Shown here: piece after piece, positions 21,399 through 33,643 of the stretch | Numbering within the stretch: the first letter of the stretch is position 1 | Layout of the letters: each line of letters opens with the position of its first letter | Source of the DNA: Protopterus annectens | Lineage: Eukaryota > Chordata > Ceratodontiformes > Protopteridae | Assembly (NCBI RefSeq): GCF_019279795.1 | Contig: NC_056745.1 | Span: 1,493,430,989-1,493,494,988, forward strand | DNA: 64,000 nt | Reading direction: 5' to 3' | The notes under the pieces: generated by a model | What the model saw: only the letters and a program-made list of their open reading frames with translations | Database searches by the model: none | Told to the model about the DNA's origin: nothing | Made by a program: the position numbers and the translations under genes

Positions 21399-22287
21399 CA
21401 TTTACAGCAACAATCTTTAAAATACACTCCAATGCTGGCTTTTTTATTTTAATATGAAAATAAATTAAATGTTTTTTTTGTTCTGAAACATAAGGAAGAC
21501 TGCATAAAAATGCAATCTTTTTGTATGTGGATAATTGTACAATCGGAAAATTCTGACTGTTTCAGAGATGCTCATGTTGGGTTTTAAAGTTTGAATTTCT
21601 TTTGATAAGCCGTTCAGTTTAGAAAGAATGGATACATACCTTATGTCAGTTTCTGTAGGTGAGACATTTTGGTTAAGTGCGATATTATCACTGGTATGTA
21701 GATTATAATGTACACTACATGCAATACGTTGCATGAGTGACTAATGCAGTGGGAATTATTGTAAATATTCACTGTATAAGATTTCATACTGACGGCTTAA
21801 TTTTCCAGCTACAGCCAATGACCAGATGAGTATAAAACACCTCAGTGTTTGTTTGGCGAATACTGGCATTTGTGTAGCGACAGAGATGCAGTGACTCTTG
21901 TTCCCCTTTATTAATCTTTATACAACCATTTGTTTTCTGCACCCTTCATCAAAATTAAAAAAGCACCTTAAATTCCAGTTCTTTTTGTAAAGAATTAGTG
22001 TTAAGTCATTCAGAAAAGTGTGACAGACCTTGGTGCAGCCAGTTTTGATCTTTCAGCTGCAGATCTTTTTTTTTTCATTGACTGTCTCTTTTAATGCCTC
22101 AGTTGTGAGATAATTCAGCAGTGCAAGTATGCCATCACTCAGTAGCTGTGAGATGGGATATGTTCCAGTGTGTCTTTTTAAGCCTTGCCAATGCCATTAA
22201 ATTTTAAACTGTTAGTGTCGGGGGTCCTACTGTCTTCAGTTTTCTTCTCATTTCTCTTGTGGAAACTACCTGTGGCCAGCAGGTCAT
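21399..22287. other. Intronic DNA, nothing recognised
   Basis: AT-rich sequence. No domain, RNA gene or clear mobile element was seen; the minus frame 21465-21734 has no recognisable similarity. Confidence 0.5.
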
Positions 22288-22427
22288 GTGCATATTTGGT
22301 GAGCTCGTGTGCATATTTGGTGAGCTCGTGTGCATATTTGGTGAGCTCGTGTGCATATTTGGTGAGCTCATGTGCATATTTGGTGAGCTCATGTGCATAT
22401 TTGGTGAGCTCGTGTGCATATTTGGTG
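22288..22427. repeat. 21-bp minisatellite, about 7 units
   Basis: Seven starts of GTGCATATTTGG spaced exactly 21 bp apart, unit GTGCATATTTGGTGAGCTC plus two variable bases. Because 21 is divisible by 3, it yields long repetitive open frames on both strands that are artefacts. Lies in the plexin intron. Confidence 0.95.
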
Positions 22428-22829
22428 TACTGCTGCCTGTGTCCGTATCAGTTGTACTTCTTGCACTACTTTGCAGGCTGTTTAGTGCGCTAGTCCTAGT
22501 TGCCATACTGAAATTTGATAACTTAATCACTACATTGTTTTGATTGTAGCACCTCCACATTACAAAACTCTTATATATTATATATTGCCAAGGATCATTT
22601 TAATTTTTGCATTACCACATTATACATTCCAGTCTGTCGTGTGGCGTATGTGCTTAATGTGCAGATTCCACGAGTCATATTCAAATAATCATTTAAAACT
22701 CTCTCCATAACCTTTTTTTAATTTTTTTGAACTTTGCAAGCATCCCAAAACACCATGTACCTTTCTTTCATTAATTTACTAAAAGAAATGGAACCATATT
22801 TATTCTGAGAGCTGGACCCAAGGATGCCT

Positions 22830-24650
22830 TATATGAAGGCATAGGTCAAATCTCACTGAGTGTAGAGGTAAGCCTTTAAGGTGGTCTGTATAGGACAATG
22901 AGTTTATACCCTGGATTTTCCTGGTAAGGAACCTTTGTGGGCAATCCAACTGTTGCAGTTTTCAAGTTGGGTACATGCTAAAAGGAGCAGTTATACTCTG
23001 TTATAGGTCTGATAAGGGTTGACTAAAGAGCACTTTGACTTCCTTGAACATGGATGCCATACCCTAACTTAGAAGTTCAGCGACATAGACTGATTTTCTT
23101 ACTGTCTTGGCCACATGATGGCAAAGGCCAGATTTGTGTCAACATATGTTTCTAGATCCCTGACTACCAGGTCAACTTTTACGGGTGTCTTATCAATTGA
23201 GTAATTAGTCCAGGTGGTAGTTTCCCAAAAGGCACTGTAGTGCATTTCTTGGTGTTGACTTTTAATCCATGATTTTGGCATCAGTCTTTAAGATTATTGT
23301 GTCAAGGGGGAATCTGTGATCGTCCCAATTTTAAGTAATCTGTTAACTTGGTCATCCAAAGACCCTTAACATTAGCCTTTATCTCCTAGAATAGTAGCAG
23401 TCCCAGCATGGAGCCCTGAGGTACCCTGCATGTGACTGGTCTCACCAATCCTGAATTCTATGTATAAGTCAGCTGGCAATCCAGTGAGTTATATAGGTGC
23501 TAATGCCCATTTTGGTCAATTTGTCAACAGTACCTGAGTGCGGTATTGTATTGAATACCTTAGCCAGATCCATGTAAATGGTATGCACTGTTTTCCCCTC
23601 ATCCATTGCCTTGGTGAGCTTCTCCAACAAGTCCACCAGGCTTAGTGGGTGTGACCTTCCTTGACACAGCCAAACTATGTTGGGTCCAGCATCTGAAGGT
23701 TGCCTATTACTTTGATAATTTTCATGGTTATTCATTCCATGGCTTTTTATATTGGACTAGTCAGACTAATGAGTCCACCCTTGTGAAGTAGACTGACCAT
23801 TGCAATCCTCCTTTCTCATGGTGCAAAGCCTGGTTAGCGCCTGTATTTGAAAAGCGACTCAAGTGGTCCTGATAGTTCATGTTTCAAGTTATTTAGAGGA
23901 ATCCTGGGATATTGTCAGGGACCCACTGAGGCTCTGTTTTTGGCCTTAGCGAGTGCTGCCAGAACCTGATCCCTGCTAATAGTTGGGGGGTATGCTAGTA
24001 GGTATTTTATGGGGGAAGACAGGGAGGGAGTTGGGGTGAATTCTGAACTGAATTTTTAAGCCAGCAGACTCACTGTCATTCTGCTCAGTGAAGATGACCC
24101 CACTGACCACCATTTTGGCAGACTGCTTTGTGCTGTCTTTGAGGTTATTGACATAGACGTAGAAGGCCTTTTGTGATTGTCTTTAGTCTGAGAGACCCTA
24201 TTAACCTCACAATTGGCCATGTTGGACTTTGTTTCCTGTTCATTTTAATTAGAGAGCTCTTGTTAGGGAGTTGCTGTTCCTGATTTTAGCAGTGACTTTT
24301 TTTCCCTTTATTATATAACCTAATATGCTTAGGATTTAACTAGTGCAGTTTGTTTGGGGCTTGTTTTGTAATAGGTAGAGCAGCCTCTATACATCTATTT
24401 ATGTAGTTATACAGTGCCTGTTTTGCCTAGGTTGCTGTGAACTTGGGGTTGAGAGGGGCACTAAATCTTGACAAAGTGTTGTTTAATAGGATGTAGTTTG
24501 CTTTGGAATAGTTAACTGTTGGAGGGTTTACTGGGGTTACGAACTCGATTTCCATTTCAAGAGAGACAGTGTTGTGCTCCAACCTCACTAGTGAGATTGT
24601 GACACACGGGTGAGTGAGTGAGTGCTGTCCCAGAGTAACATGTCAGTACA
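22830..24650 (-). mobile_element. CR1/L2-type LINE fragment, antisense to the plexin gene
   Basis: On the minus strand 23469-23735 encodes LVDLLEKLTKAMDEGKTVHT followed by DLAKVFNTIPHSGTVDKL, colinear with the RT of the LINE at 54.6-59.3 kb (DLAKAFDTIPHSGMIDKL). A VPQGSMLGLL-like box follows near 23400-23440 and thumb-region fragments continue to about 23100. More degenerate sequence up to about 24650 may be the endonuclease end. Stops and shifts throughout. It belongs to the same broad family as the plus-strand LINE but is older. Confidence 0.82.
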
Positions 24651-25384
24651 AGTCTGTGGTGTGTGTGTGCACTATCCCATCGAGAGTTTTAGTGTTAGTG
24701 AAGTCCAAAGATCGTTGTGGCTAGTTTGAGGCAGAGCATGTTGCCTAGTCTACAGAGGGGTAGCTAAAGTCTCCCTTAAGTAGAGTATTTAGTTTAATGG
24801 TGAGCATCTCCAGTAGGTCCAGGTATGAGCTGTGGGATTCTTGGGACACAGTGTTACTGACAGCATGCTAGGATATAGTATGGGACTTTGTGTATGGTGA
24901 ATTATACATGAATAAATTCCAGACTTTGTCCTCTTTAACCAACCTTTCATTGTACTGTTTGATACTAAACTTTATTGGAGCAGAATTAAGCAAGTTAGAT
25001 TGTTAGTTTTTATGCAGGCCAATAAAAAAAAAAAATCACAGTTCTACTGTGCCCTTTTAAAATAGTTTAACGGTGGTTAAGAAGACACAGAGCAGTGGTC
25101 CTGTACCCAGGTTTGAATCAGATTGTCTGATTCCCATGGAAGTTGCAATGCTGTAAAACTTTTTCTCAGTCATTTTCTACTGAAGCTGTATCAGAATAAT
25201 GGTGGCTTTTGTACATCTTTGTAATTCCATAGTTTGCCACCATCCCTTTCAACTGATTTAATTTATTGTTCAGTAAATGTCCACTGGAACTTGTGATGTA
25301 ATTAATGATGAAACCTTTGGCAGTTCTGCCGACGGCATTAAAAAAAATGTTTTAAGCTAATATTTAATGTTTCTATACTTTCAG
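24651..25384. other. Intronic DNA before plexin exon 25385-25614
   Basis: No coding feature or clear repeat apart from a short poly-A run (about 25024). The acceptor is TTTCTATACTTTCAG ending at 25384. Confidence 0.5.
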
Positions 25385-25614
25385 ATCTTATGATTGAGAT
25401 GGAAGATCAGACGAATGATGTCAACGAAGCAGGAATCCCGTTTTTAAACTACAAAACATACACAGACCGTGTCTTCTTTTTGCCATCCAAAGATGGAGAA
25501 AATGATGTCATGATAACCGGTAAAATCGACATTCCTGAGTCTCGACGCCAGGCTGTGGAAAATGCTTTGAATCAGTTCTCTAATCTGCTGAATAGCAAAT
25601 TATTTCTCACCAAT
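25385..25614 (+). CDS. PLXNB2: Plexin-B (probably plexin-B2) exon: start of GAP domain
   Basis: A 230-nt internal exon. Its first two bases complete the Asp codon begun at 21249; 76 full codons follow and it ends on a codon boundary before GTAAGT. It encodes [20 protein letters not shown], then [20 protein letters not shown], a [14 protein letters not shown] segment and [18 protein letters not shown]. This is the first helical part of the plexin GAP fold that follows the juxtamembrane helix. The reading is intact and strongly plexin-like. An ATG at 25390 is internal, not a start. Confidence 0.9.
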
Positions 25615-26564
25615 GTAAGTTACTTTAGACATTTCCTGTAACACATACAGATAGAATGCAGCAAAGTTAGACTCTCATAACACTACTGGAAGTGTCGTTA
25701 GGAGGATAAGAGGTAGTTGTACAAAGGACAAAAATGTCTGGATGAGATACTGCATGTTTATACAATTGCAGTTACTGAAAATGTTTTCAGTATTCTTAAT
25801 ATAATCTCTGTGAGCAGCTGAATTATTCAGTCCTTTTGTACCAGAGGTGATTGTTTAAGGTTTTTTCCCAGTAGAATGCTACACTGAGAAGCTGTCATCG
25901 CCTCTCCACTCATGAATGTATTGAACTATGTCCAGGGGATTAGATTTTATCTGTGGAAATTCAGGAGAGGTGTCAACACCTGTTGGGTCAGAGGTGTGTG
26001 TGTGTGGGAAAATGTCATTTCTTGAAAACCTATTTGGCATGCAAAGTTTGCTAAGGATTAGAAAGTAGTCGGAGCCCTTTTAGTAAGTTTAATAGTGCTT
26101 TGTTTCTAGGCTGCTGGTACAGTTTATTCATTTCCTTTCATATAGTGTTAGTTGAACATACTTACTGCAGTTTTTAAAGTTTTATAAAACTAAAATTTAC
26201 TTTTCTCAATTTGAGTAGTCTGTTTCTTATCAAGACTAGTATAAAAATAACCCTGGCTCCATGGCACAGAAAGATAAAGCCCTGACTTACATCTCCAATG
26301 GTGTGTGACTAGCAGCATGTGCAAGGGAGGGACTGAGTGGGGGAGAATGGGACCGAGCCACCAGCGTGGATGATGGGCGTGAGCTACTAATGTCTGCTTG
26401 CCCCTCCTGGATGGGGAAAGGTAGCATGGCTCACTGCATTAGTGAAAACATTCTGGTATATAGCTGCAGTATGAAGACACTAGAATTGCCCATGATGCAA
26501 GCAACATGTTACTCTTATGGGAGGCAGCACCCCCCCCCCAAAGGCAGCGATAGCAGAGTTCAGT
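25615..26564. other. Intronic DNA, nothing recognised
   Basis: Start of the 24.6-kb intron. AT-rich, then GC-richer with a short C run near 26530. No gene or clear element seen. Confidence 0.5.
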
Positions 26565-26663
26565 GGCTGCTGCAGGGGTAAGGGTATGACAGGCTGCTGC
26601 AGGGGTAAGGGTATGACAGGCTGCTGCAGGGGTATAAGGCTGCTGCAGCGGTAGGAGTATGAC
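26565..26663. repeat. 27-bp minisatellite, about 4 units
   Basis: Repeats of GGCTGCTGCAGGGGTAAGGG plus TATGACA, starting at 26565, 26592, 26619 (shortened) and 26637. No coding role seen. Confidence 0.9.
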
Positions 26664-28269
26664 AGTTGGAAGAAGTGGCAGATTGGACTGCTCCCTAGCA
26701 GCTGACTCTCTAACTTCCACTTATTGGTGAGGAGAGCTCTTGCCCCATTGGAGGAATATATGGGTCAGTTGGGTGCTGGAATGGGAGTAATTGGTATGAT
26801 CCTGTAGACTGCAAAGAAAAGTGGTAAAGTTAGATTTAGCCATTTGAAGAACATCATTGCTCAGTGCAGAGATCAGTACTGTAGTATAACGCGTTATTCA
26901 TGGGGAATCACCAAAGTCAAATGTCAGCCTTTTTTTTCACTGAATTCCAGAGCCTATTACACCCCCCACATACACACCCACACCTTAAGTAAGCTATGCT
27001 CCTCCTGTACTCTACATATTGATCCCATGAATGCCTTTAAAGGAAAAAGTTATTCCCACAGTTATCCATAGTTATTTATTTATGTATTGCTACAAGCTTG
27101 AGTTATACATCTGTTCTGTCCTCCCGGATCACAACAAGTATCCAAGGTATGTAATTTTTATTTGACTTTTGCATTATTGATAAAATGTCAACTGTTGCTA
27201 CTTGTTAGAAGTTATTTTTTTATTGTAATTTCTACGTTTTGTAAAAATCACATCATTTTATGGAAACAGTTCAAACAAATATGCATGTTGAAGGAATCCT
27301 TTGTAACTACAACCGTTCAAAATTGTAGAGTCTGTCAGAAACAGTTGAAGTTAAGGGAAAAGTTTTTATTTTATGTTGGGTAGTAGCGAGCGAAAATGCA
27401 GCAGCATTAGAGTTAAGGCTGATTCTGTCATTCTGAACAGTCTGAATTCTGGGCAGCCAGTGTGATGTTGGAAGTGCTGCTGATTTAATATGTTGATAAT
27501 TGAGAATTTACACTAATCCGATCCACAAATGTGTAAAATGCTGCAGGAATTTGTCATAGGTTTCCTTTAACCTTACCATTCACAGAATGTTTTGCTGTTG
27601 AAGGATTGTTTGTGGCACAGGCAGGAAAGGTTTCAGCTGTAATTTGTTGACACCAAAAGTTACATGTTTGGGGGAGATAAACAAGTTGTGAAGAAGTGTC
27701 ATCATCATCACCGTCAAGCAGTGTGGGTCCATTGGAGAGAATGTTTCCTTTGAATAAAGTTCTTATTTCTCATTCGGAGAGAGGAGAGGAGGAGACATTT
27801 TCACTTTTTTCTTATTTTCCACCATCAGTGATGGTTCCATGTTCTCACTCCACAAACAACCAGCATCACTCCAGGCAACAGCTGTTGTGATTGTACTATT
27901 TCTTGAACTTTACTAAAATATTCTGTGATGAATGATTTATAATGAAAAGACTGAAACAAAGGAAACTCTGAAGTCTGGGAAGTTGGAGGGTGCAGACATA
28001 GGGTAGGTCAGCTTTATATCTCACGTCCTTTGAATACAGGCCCAAATTTAACTTTTGGAATTTCTACAGTTATATAACTTGTGCTGTGTATGGGCTTGCA
28101 CAACTGATGTTCTTAAAATATTATTCTGTTCTGGTTCATTGATAATATCTGCACTTTGGTCATCTTGTGTAGGAAAGTCCCCTTTGTTTTAATGTTGCTA
28201 GTCCATTTGGAGTCGGCCTCTGTAGCAGAGTTCTCTCCCCAAATCCCATTTTCCACCATTACTGTGGAT
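26664..28269. other. Intronic DNA, nothing recognised
   Basis: No protein family, RNA gene or tandem array was identified. Small frames here have no recognisable similarity. Confidence 0.45.
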
Positions 28270-28440
28270 TTATTTCAACTTTGCTTTGGTTTAACCCCAT
28301 TGGGTCAGTGGCGCACCAGGTGGGTCATTAAGTCGAAGATGATATGACAAGAGGAGAGTGAATGAACTTGAGCTGTGTCTGTTGCAAAGGTTGGACTTGG
28401 TCGATTTGTTCCATATGTTTCTGTGCACAGGCACTGTAGT
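28270..28440 (-). repeat. Possible SINE/LINE 3' tail
   Basis: The minus strand holds CCCAATGGGGTTAAACCAAA followed by GCAAAGTTGAAATAAAT. This resembles the tail segment (CCTAATGGGATTAACCCAGT) of the SINE at about 29950-30790. The family is not certain. Confidence 0.4.
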
Positions 28441-29229
28441 ATCCCAAGGGTTTATCATGCTGTGGGTCTCTGACAGGTATTCACACCTCCTCTTGTGATG
28501 CGCTCCTAGCCCAGCCTGCATTGTACACAGCACCTCCATGCAAGTCCTGGCCTTTCCTCAATGCTCTACTACAGGAGTTTGCCCAGGTCACTTGCTTTCT
28601 CCTCCCTTCTAAAGACAGGCAAGTAGAGTATGCCTGCAACTCTTCCTTTTACAGAGTTGTGTAGACTCGTATGAAATTGCATCTTATCAGATAGTGAAAT
28701 ATTGCATATAAATTTATTGTAGCTAACTTCTGTGGTTGCCTAAAACCCTAAATAAAGTAATTTGTGTTAGTATACTGCTGTTGAATCTTAAGTTTAATGT
28801 CCTTAGTCCTTAATGATGCAAATACAAAGGCCAGCACCATATTCTATCAAATGTTTAATAAGATTTACAAAATTGTATAATCGCCGCTTCATGTCTTGAC
28901 GATGTAGTATGTAGTCTAGTTTTATTCAAATGAAAACATTGCCTAACTACAAATTTTGCATTTAAGGTAAAGTCCAAAGCATCATCCTCTGTAATTCCAG
29001 TATCTTTACAATGTGGAGGGAGTTGGGGCACCTTTTTATTAAAAGCAAATGAGTATAATTGGTTTTCATCACCAATGTGTTATATAACTTGACATTTCTT
29101 GCATTAAATTCAGTTTTATTTTTCTGTCCATCTCTATAACAGATCCACAGACAATTAAATATTCATTTGAGCTCAAACTTTAGTTTGCCAGTCTTTTTTT
29201 TTTTGTTTTGACATAATCTCCAAATGTTG

Positions 29230-29960
29230 CCACCCAGTATAGTACAGAGATGACACAGTCTCATCATCCAAGTGTTAAACAAGAGTGGTCCCAACATGCC
29301 CTAATGATGTTAAAAAAGCCAAAGGCTACGCCTCAAATGTAAACATGAGTTTGTGGGACAACCACTCACTTTTGCTGTACAGTATAAGGAGCGATGCCAC
29401 ACAATGAATTATGAATAATGTTTGCATGAGCTACTGTATCAGAAACCTTCCCTAAATCTAGACGTCTAATTTGAACTGTTAGATTATTAAACAGGGCCAT
29501 TAAGCTGAGTAAAAGGTGGCATGATTTGACAGACTAGAAAACCATGCTAGCTAATACCGTCAAGTTGCAGTGTTGCTGATAAAGATGAGTTTAATATAAA
29601 TCCACTCAAAATATATCCCAAAATACTTGTTAGACTAATCTGTCTGTAGTTTGCACCAGTGCCTGGCTGCGTCCATGCTTTTTTCGGTATTGACAAGATG
29701 TTGACTTCTTTCCAGTTTTTGTAAATTTCCAATAATTTCAAATTTATTTGGAAAAGACGTCTTACTCTAGAACAAATAGTATGTTTGATATGATATAAAA
29801 AGAAGACATTTATGTCGTCAGTGAAAGCAGCAGAATCTTTTCTTTTTATATTTAGTACCTTATCCACTCACTTAACTTCTGTAATGACAGGAGAAACAAA
29901 ACTGGCATCTTCAATTTCTTGGATTAAATTGAAATTTATTATGTACACTTTGACTGGGTT
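29230..29960 (-). mobile_element. CR1/L2-type LINE reverse transcriptase fragment
   Basis: On the minus strand 29547-29867 has WKEVNILSIPKK and YRQISLTSILGYILSGFI, the entry strands of LINE RT. Continuing in other frames come a GKSC block, a DLGKVSDTV block in place of DLAKAFDTV, and an LGP-like remnant near 29300. It follows the same order as the LINE at 54.6-59.3 kb but is much more degenerate. Antisense to the plexin gene. Confidence 0.7.
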
Positions 29961-29989
29961 AATCCCATTAGGACTATGGCCTGTCTGTT

Positions 29990-30790
29990 TTCAGGGGAGA
30001 CCTGAGGTGACATTCATTTTAATTGCGGGACATCTCACCAGGACACTAGGGAACTTCCCTTATTATTTTTAGTACACGCTGTGAGATCATTTACATTCAC
30101 CTGAGCTACCATCACCTTGGGTGGATGAGACCTTGATTTAATTTCTCATTAATAGTGATGGCAAATATTTTGGGCTTGGCGTGTCAAAATTTCAGAAAAT
30201 GCCTATCTTCACTCTGCTGGACTGTCATCCCCCTGCCCCCCCCGAACAAGAGAGAAACAATTCTTTACATATTCATTTATTTAAAAAAATAAGTTCAGTC
30301 ACATGTGCTGCTCTGTATTACAAAAGTAAAAGAAAAAATCAGTGACTTACAACAGAGAAAACGATATGCGCTCTGATAATTGGGCTTAAAATAGCGCACC
30401 AAAAAATTACCCGACTTTTAATAGTAATTTTGAATTGAACTGAAAAATATGGAACACATTGTATTTGATTTGATTAACATCAATTAATGACGTTTTGGTT
30501 GCTGAGTTTTAATAGATAAGTGCAGAATCACATATTTCTTGTATTTTTGTTCATTCAGTTTCTTTGGTAACTCTGGTGTTGGTGAACGCTGATGTGTCAC
30601 CCAAAACGTTGTGGTGTGTCATAGGTTCGCCATCACTGCATTAGATGTTTGGCACACTCAGGAGTGCAGCACTTCCCTTATGTTACTTCAGTGTTAGTAC
30701 TGGAAGATTAATCCAACTACCTGGTGTGGGAGTTGAATCCACAGCCTTCTATTCCAAAGATGAGTGCACTACCCGTTTTGCTTGACTCAA
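29990..30790 (-). mobile_element. tRNA-headed SINE (HE1/Deu-like), split by a hAT insertion
   Basis: On the minus strand the head at about 30790-30715 is tRNA-like (GGGTAGTGCACTCATCT as box A, GGATTCAACTCC as box B). The body reads GAAGTGCTGCACTCCTG, stops at the hAT element (30638), and resumes at 30152 with TTAATGAGAAATTAAATC, then GGTAGCTCAGGTGAATGTAA and AGTTCCCTAGTGTCCTGG. These blocks occur in the same order in abundant SINEs known from sharks, fishes and amphibians. The exact family name is uncertain. Confidence 0.7.
30153..30638. mobile_element. Non-autonomous hAT DNA transposon
   Basis: 486 bp with terminal inverted repeats: left TAGTGATGGCAAAT..TTTTGGG, right ...GGTTCGCCATCACTG (reverse CAGTGATGGCGAACC), the classic Charlie/hAT end. 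The left end is followed by GGCTTGGCGTGTCAAAA, also typical. Flanks CATTAA (left) and CATTAG (right) are an imperfect target-duplication trace. No transposase. It sits inside a SINE, so it is younger than the SINE. Confidence 0.75.
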
Positions 30791-31583
30791 CATTACCATT
30801 TTAGAAAGAGGAAGTTGACAAGTATGTCCACTGTTTTCTTTTAATCTGAAGTAATGGCATTGTTTCCATCAGGGTAATATATGTCCCTCAGAATATCTCC
30901 TCATGTGTGATGATTGACTTAAATGTATTTAACCAAACTGATTTTATGTCACTTCTTTGCTTTCTAGCTTAATTTGTAACTTTTTTATATGCCCTTATAT
31001 GCCCATATCTGTTACTAGGAGAAGGAAGATTTCTATAAGCAAGCCATTTTAAGTAGCTGTGTAGACTGTGTAATAAAATGTCCTAGCTAGGTACTCTCTA
31101 ATGACTCCATTTCCCAACACACACGCGGATGGCCCAGCCGGCAAAGTGAATGGTAGGTGACTTTATCCCAACATCAAAAATTGCTTAGACTATGTTTAAT
31201 ATATTTCCTAGAAGCGAAGTCCACGTACTGATGAAGCGTGGACTCTTAACTTGTAGCAGTTCTATGTCAGTTTTTCCCTATGGACAGTCAGTTTGCCTGC
31301 ATATTGCTGTGGTACTCAAGTCATCTGCTAAAATACAAGAATTTGAACTAATACACACAGTCGACTCTAAATCCAAACTAATGAGGTTCTATTGAAGCCA
31401 ACGACAGTTTTATGTTGACTCTAAAATATTATAACAGGATTACTTTTTGTTATTAAACTGATCACTTATAATATTGAATGTAACTTTTGGTAGATAAGCC
31501 CAGCCAGATTTTTCTGGTTTGACAATATGGTATATGTCATGTCCTGTAATGTGTGAACCAGGTTTTCTTAAGAATCCTATACG
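30791..31583. other. Intronic DNA before DIRS copy 3, nothing recognised
   Basis: AT-rich sequence with no gene, RNA or clear repeat. The frame 31192-31395 has no recognisable similarity. Confidence 0.5.
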
Positions 31584-31760
31584 ATGTTCTTCGTGTTTCA
31601 CTGTTGCAGTCATTACAGGTAATCTGCTGGCAGGTTGCCCTCAGTCAGCCTGAATATCAAAGTCTTGGGTCCTGCGTCGGTTGCTGTCTCCTCTTCCATG
31701 ACATCAGGTCGTCAGGGGTATAAAACATGCAGCCGATACCATTTTCTTTAGTCTTTCTTG
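31584..31760 (+). repeat. DIRS copy 3 left terminal repeat
   Basis: An inverted copy of 36955-37130: for example GGTAATCTGCTGGCAGGTTG here matches the reverse complement of CAACCTGCCAGCAGATTACC at the right end, and the GGTCCTGCGTCGGTTGCTG and TCTTCCATGAC blocks also match. The outermost bases (ATGTTCTTCGTG) instead match the left half of the ICR. Confidence 0.88.
31719..31725 (+). promoter_or_regulatory. TATA box of DIRS copy 3
   Basis: TATAAAA within the left terminal repeat, about 180 bp before the Gag start codon at 31900 and downstream of CRE-like sequences (CATGACATCAGG, GTCGTCAGGGG). The position fits an element promoter. No transcription data are available. Confidence 0.6.
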
Positions 31761-31899
31761 CTGTTTGGTGCCCAAAGCAGAAGCAGTTCGCAAGTGCCGG
31801 TCGGCCGACTCCTGAAATTTTCGCATTCGAGTTTCAGAACCGAAGTCTTCATTTAAAGCTAAGTACCCCATTGAGGAAACTTTTTTTTGCTCCCTACCG

Positions 31900-33605
31900 A
31901 TGTCAGTAAATGTTAATAATTGCATTACTTGTGGGAAGCAAATAACTCATAAGAATTTCCATTTGTACTGTATTCCTTGCCTAGGCCGAGATCATAACAT
32001 GCCTTGCTGTCAGTTTTGTGCTAGATTTAACCAACGCACTATTAAGCGTCGGTATGTTTTTGCTTCAAAATATTTTGGTAACAGATTTAACTACCCTGAA
32101 ATGTCATCGGATAGCAGTCCAACTACCGGAGTTCACAAAAAACGCAAAGAAAAGGACACTGACAGACTGTCAAGGTCCAAAACCGACGACGAAGCTTCTC
32201 CTAAGCCAGATGCCGGTTCTCTGGTACTCAGTGAGGTGCTTTCGCTGCCCCTGATACCTGCTACTTTCGAGTCGCAGGCCTCTACCGAGACCCATGTGGA
32301 GTCCGGCATCCTGCGAGATTCTCAGAGTATTGTACCCATGGATGTGTCTCCCTTGGATGGGTCCGGAGACGCTGAGCAGGCACCGGCTTCTGGGGGTGTT
32401 TTCAGGCCTCAGCATTTCTATATAAAACAGACGTCAGCTTCAAAAACAAAGACAAAAGCAACTTCTAAGGCTAAAAAAACGACGCATGAGCCATGTGCTC
32501 AGGACTCTATGCCCAAAAAACAGATGATCAAAATGGCTGTAGACTTAATTACCTTGATCAGCCCCCGATAAGAGGCCTAGGCAAGACACTGATTGTGAAT
32601 CTTCAGATCAGGTTTCTATTTCTTCTGATTCCTCTTCTGATCAGGAATTAATTTTCTATACCACCCTATGAGGATTCAGATACAGGGGAATCTATCCCAT
32701 CTGCATCTCCTCCTGAAGATTATTCTTTTGGAGAAACCTTGCATACTTTGAGGGAACATTTTCATTGGGAGAGTCAGGATTTCTCAGAATCAAAAAAAGG
32801 CTTAGGGATTTCCTTCTTCCTCAGCATAGGCCTTTGGCCATACCTCCTGTGTTAGACATTGTTGATGATGTGTTTTCAGAATCAAGCATGGCTCCAGATT
32901 CTCTACCTCCGGCTTCTAGCAAGCCAGACAGATATTACAGGGTTCTTGACTCCCACAAATTTTTATTCAAAAATCCTGCTGCTGACTCTGAAACTATCTC
33001 ATAGGGTCCCAAAGGTGTAAAGGCCTCAACAGCTAAGAATCCTACCCCCTCTGATAGAGATTCCAGGGTGCTGGATAGATGGGTAAAGAAGGTTTATACG
33101 TCTGCAACCTTGGCAATTAGGGCCTTAAACTGCCAGTTTCATATGCTTAAATATCAACAGTGTGTTATGGGATTATTGAAACAGAAAATGATGTTGATTT
33201 CTGAATGTGTGGAAAATAAAAAAAATACAGGAATTATTGCATGCAGCAGAACAGGTTGGAAGGCATACTTTGAAATATGGTTTTGATTCCTTGGAGGCCT
33301 CCTGCAGGGCCGCAGTTACTGGATTTGTGATTAGAAGGCATGCCTGGCTCATGGAGCAAAATCTGCCTGATCATGTTAAAGCTAAATTGTTGGATGCACC
33401 TTTACAGCATGATACTCTGTTTGATAATAGGGCAGAAGAGGTTTTAAAGAAAATGGAAGACAAAGCAAAGTCTATGCAAACTGTTAAAGACTTCTTACAA
33501 GTGCAGCCACCAAGATTCAGTAGACACTGGCCTACAAAACAATTGGTCCTTTCCTGTGTCCGACAGAGCCTCACAGGGCAAATCCAGATGCTCAAAAGGC
33601 TCTAG
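31900..33605 (+). pseudogene. DIRS copy 3 Gag-like protein
   Basis: Open from the ATG at 31900 to 32571, with the paired cysteines CITCGKQ, CIPCLGRDH and CCQFC, then a shift that ends in a premature stop right after MAVDLITLIS. A segment equivalent to the residues following that block in copy 2 is disrupted, and the reading resumes in pieces: 32765-33004 (stop at 33002), 33068-33286 and 33207-33605. The basic tail is truncated relative to copy 2. At least four lesions. The start agrees with copies 2 and 4. Confidence 0.82.
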
Positions 33606-33643
33606 ATACCAATCACAGGGTTCTTACAGGTCAAAGCAATGGG

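Noticed and set aside
22185..22560. Open frames on both strands across the 21-bp repeat
   Set aside because: The repeat period is divisible by 3, which keeps several frames open; no start context, no similarity.
26439..26720. Minus frame with repeated TPAAACHTL
   Set aside because: It follows the 27-bp minisatellite and has no similarity to a protein family.
30715..30790. Minus-strand tRNA-like sequence considered as a tRNA gene
   Set aside because: Box A and B are imperfect, the cloverleaf does not close convincingly, and it is continuous with a SINE body.
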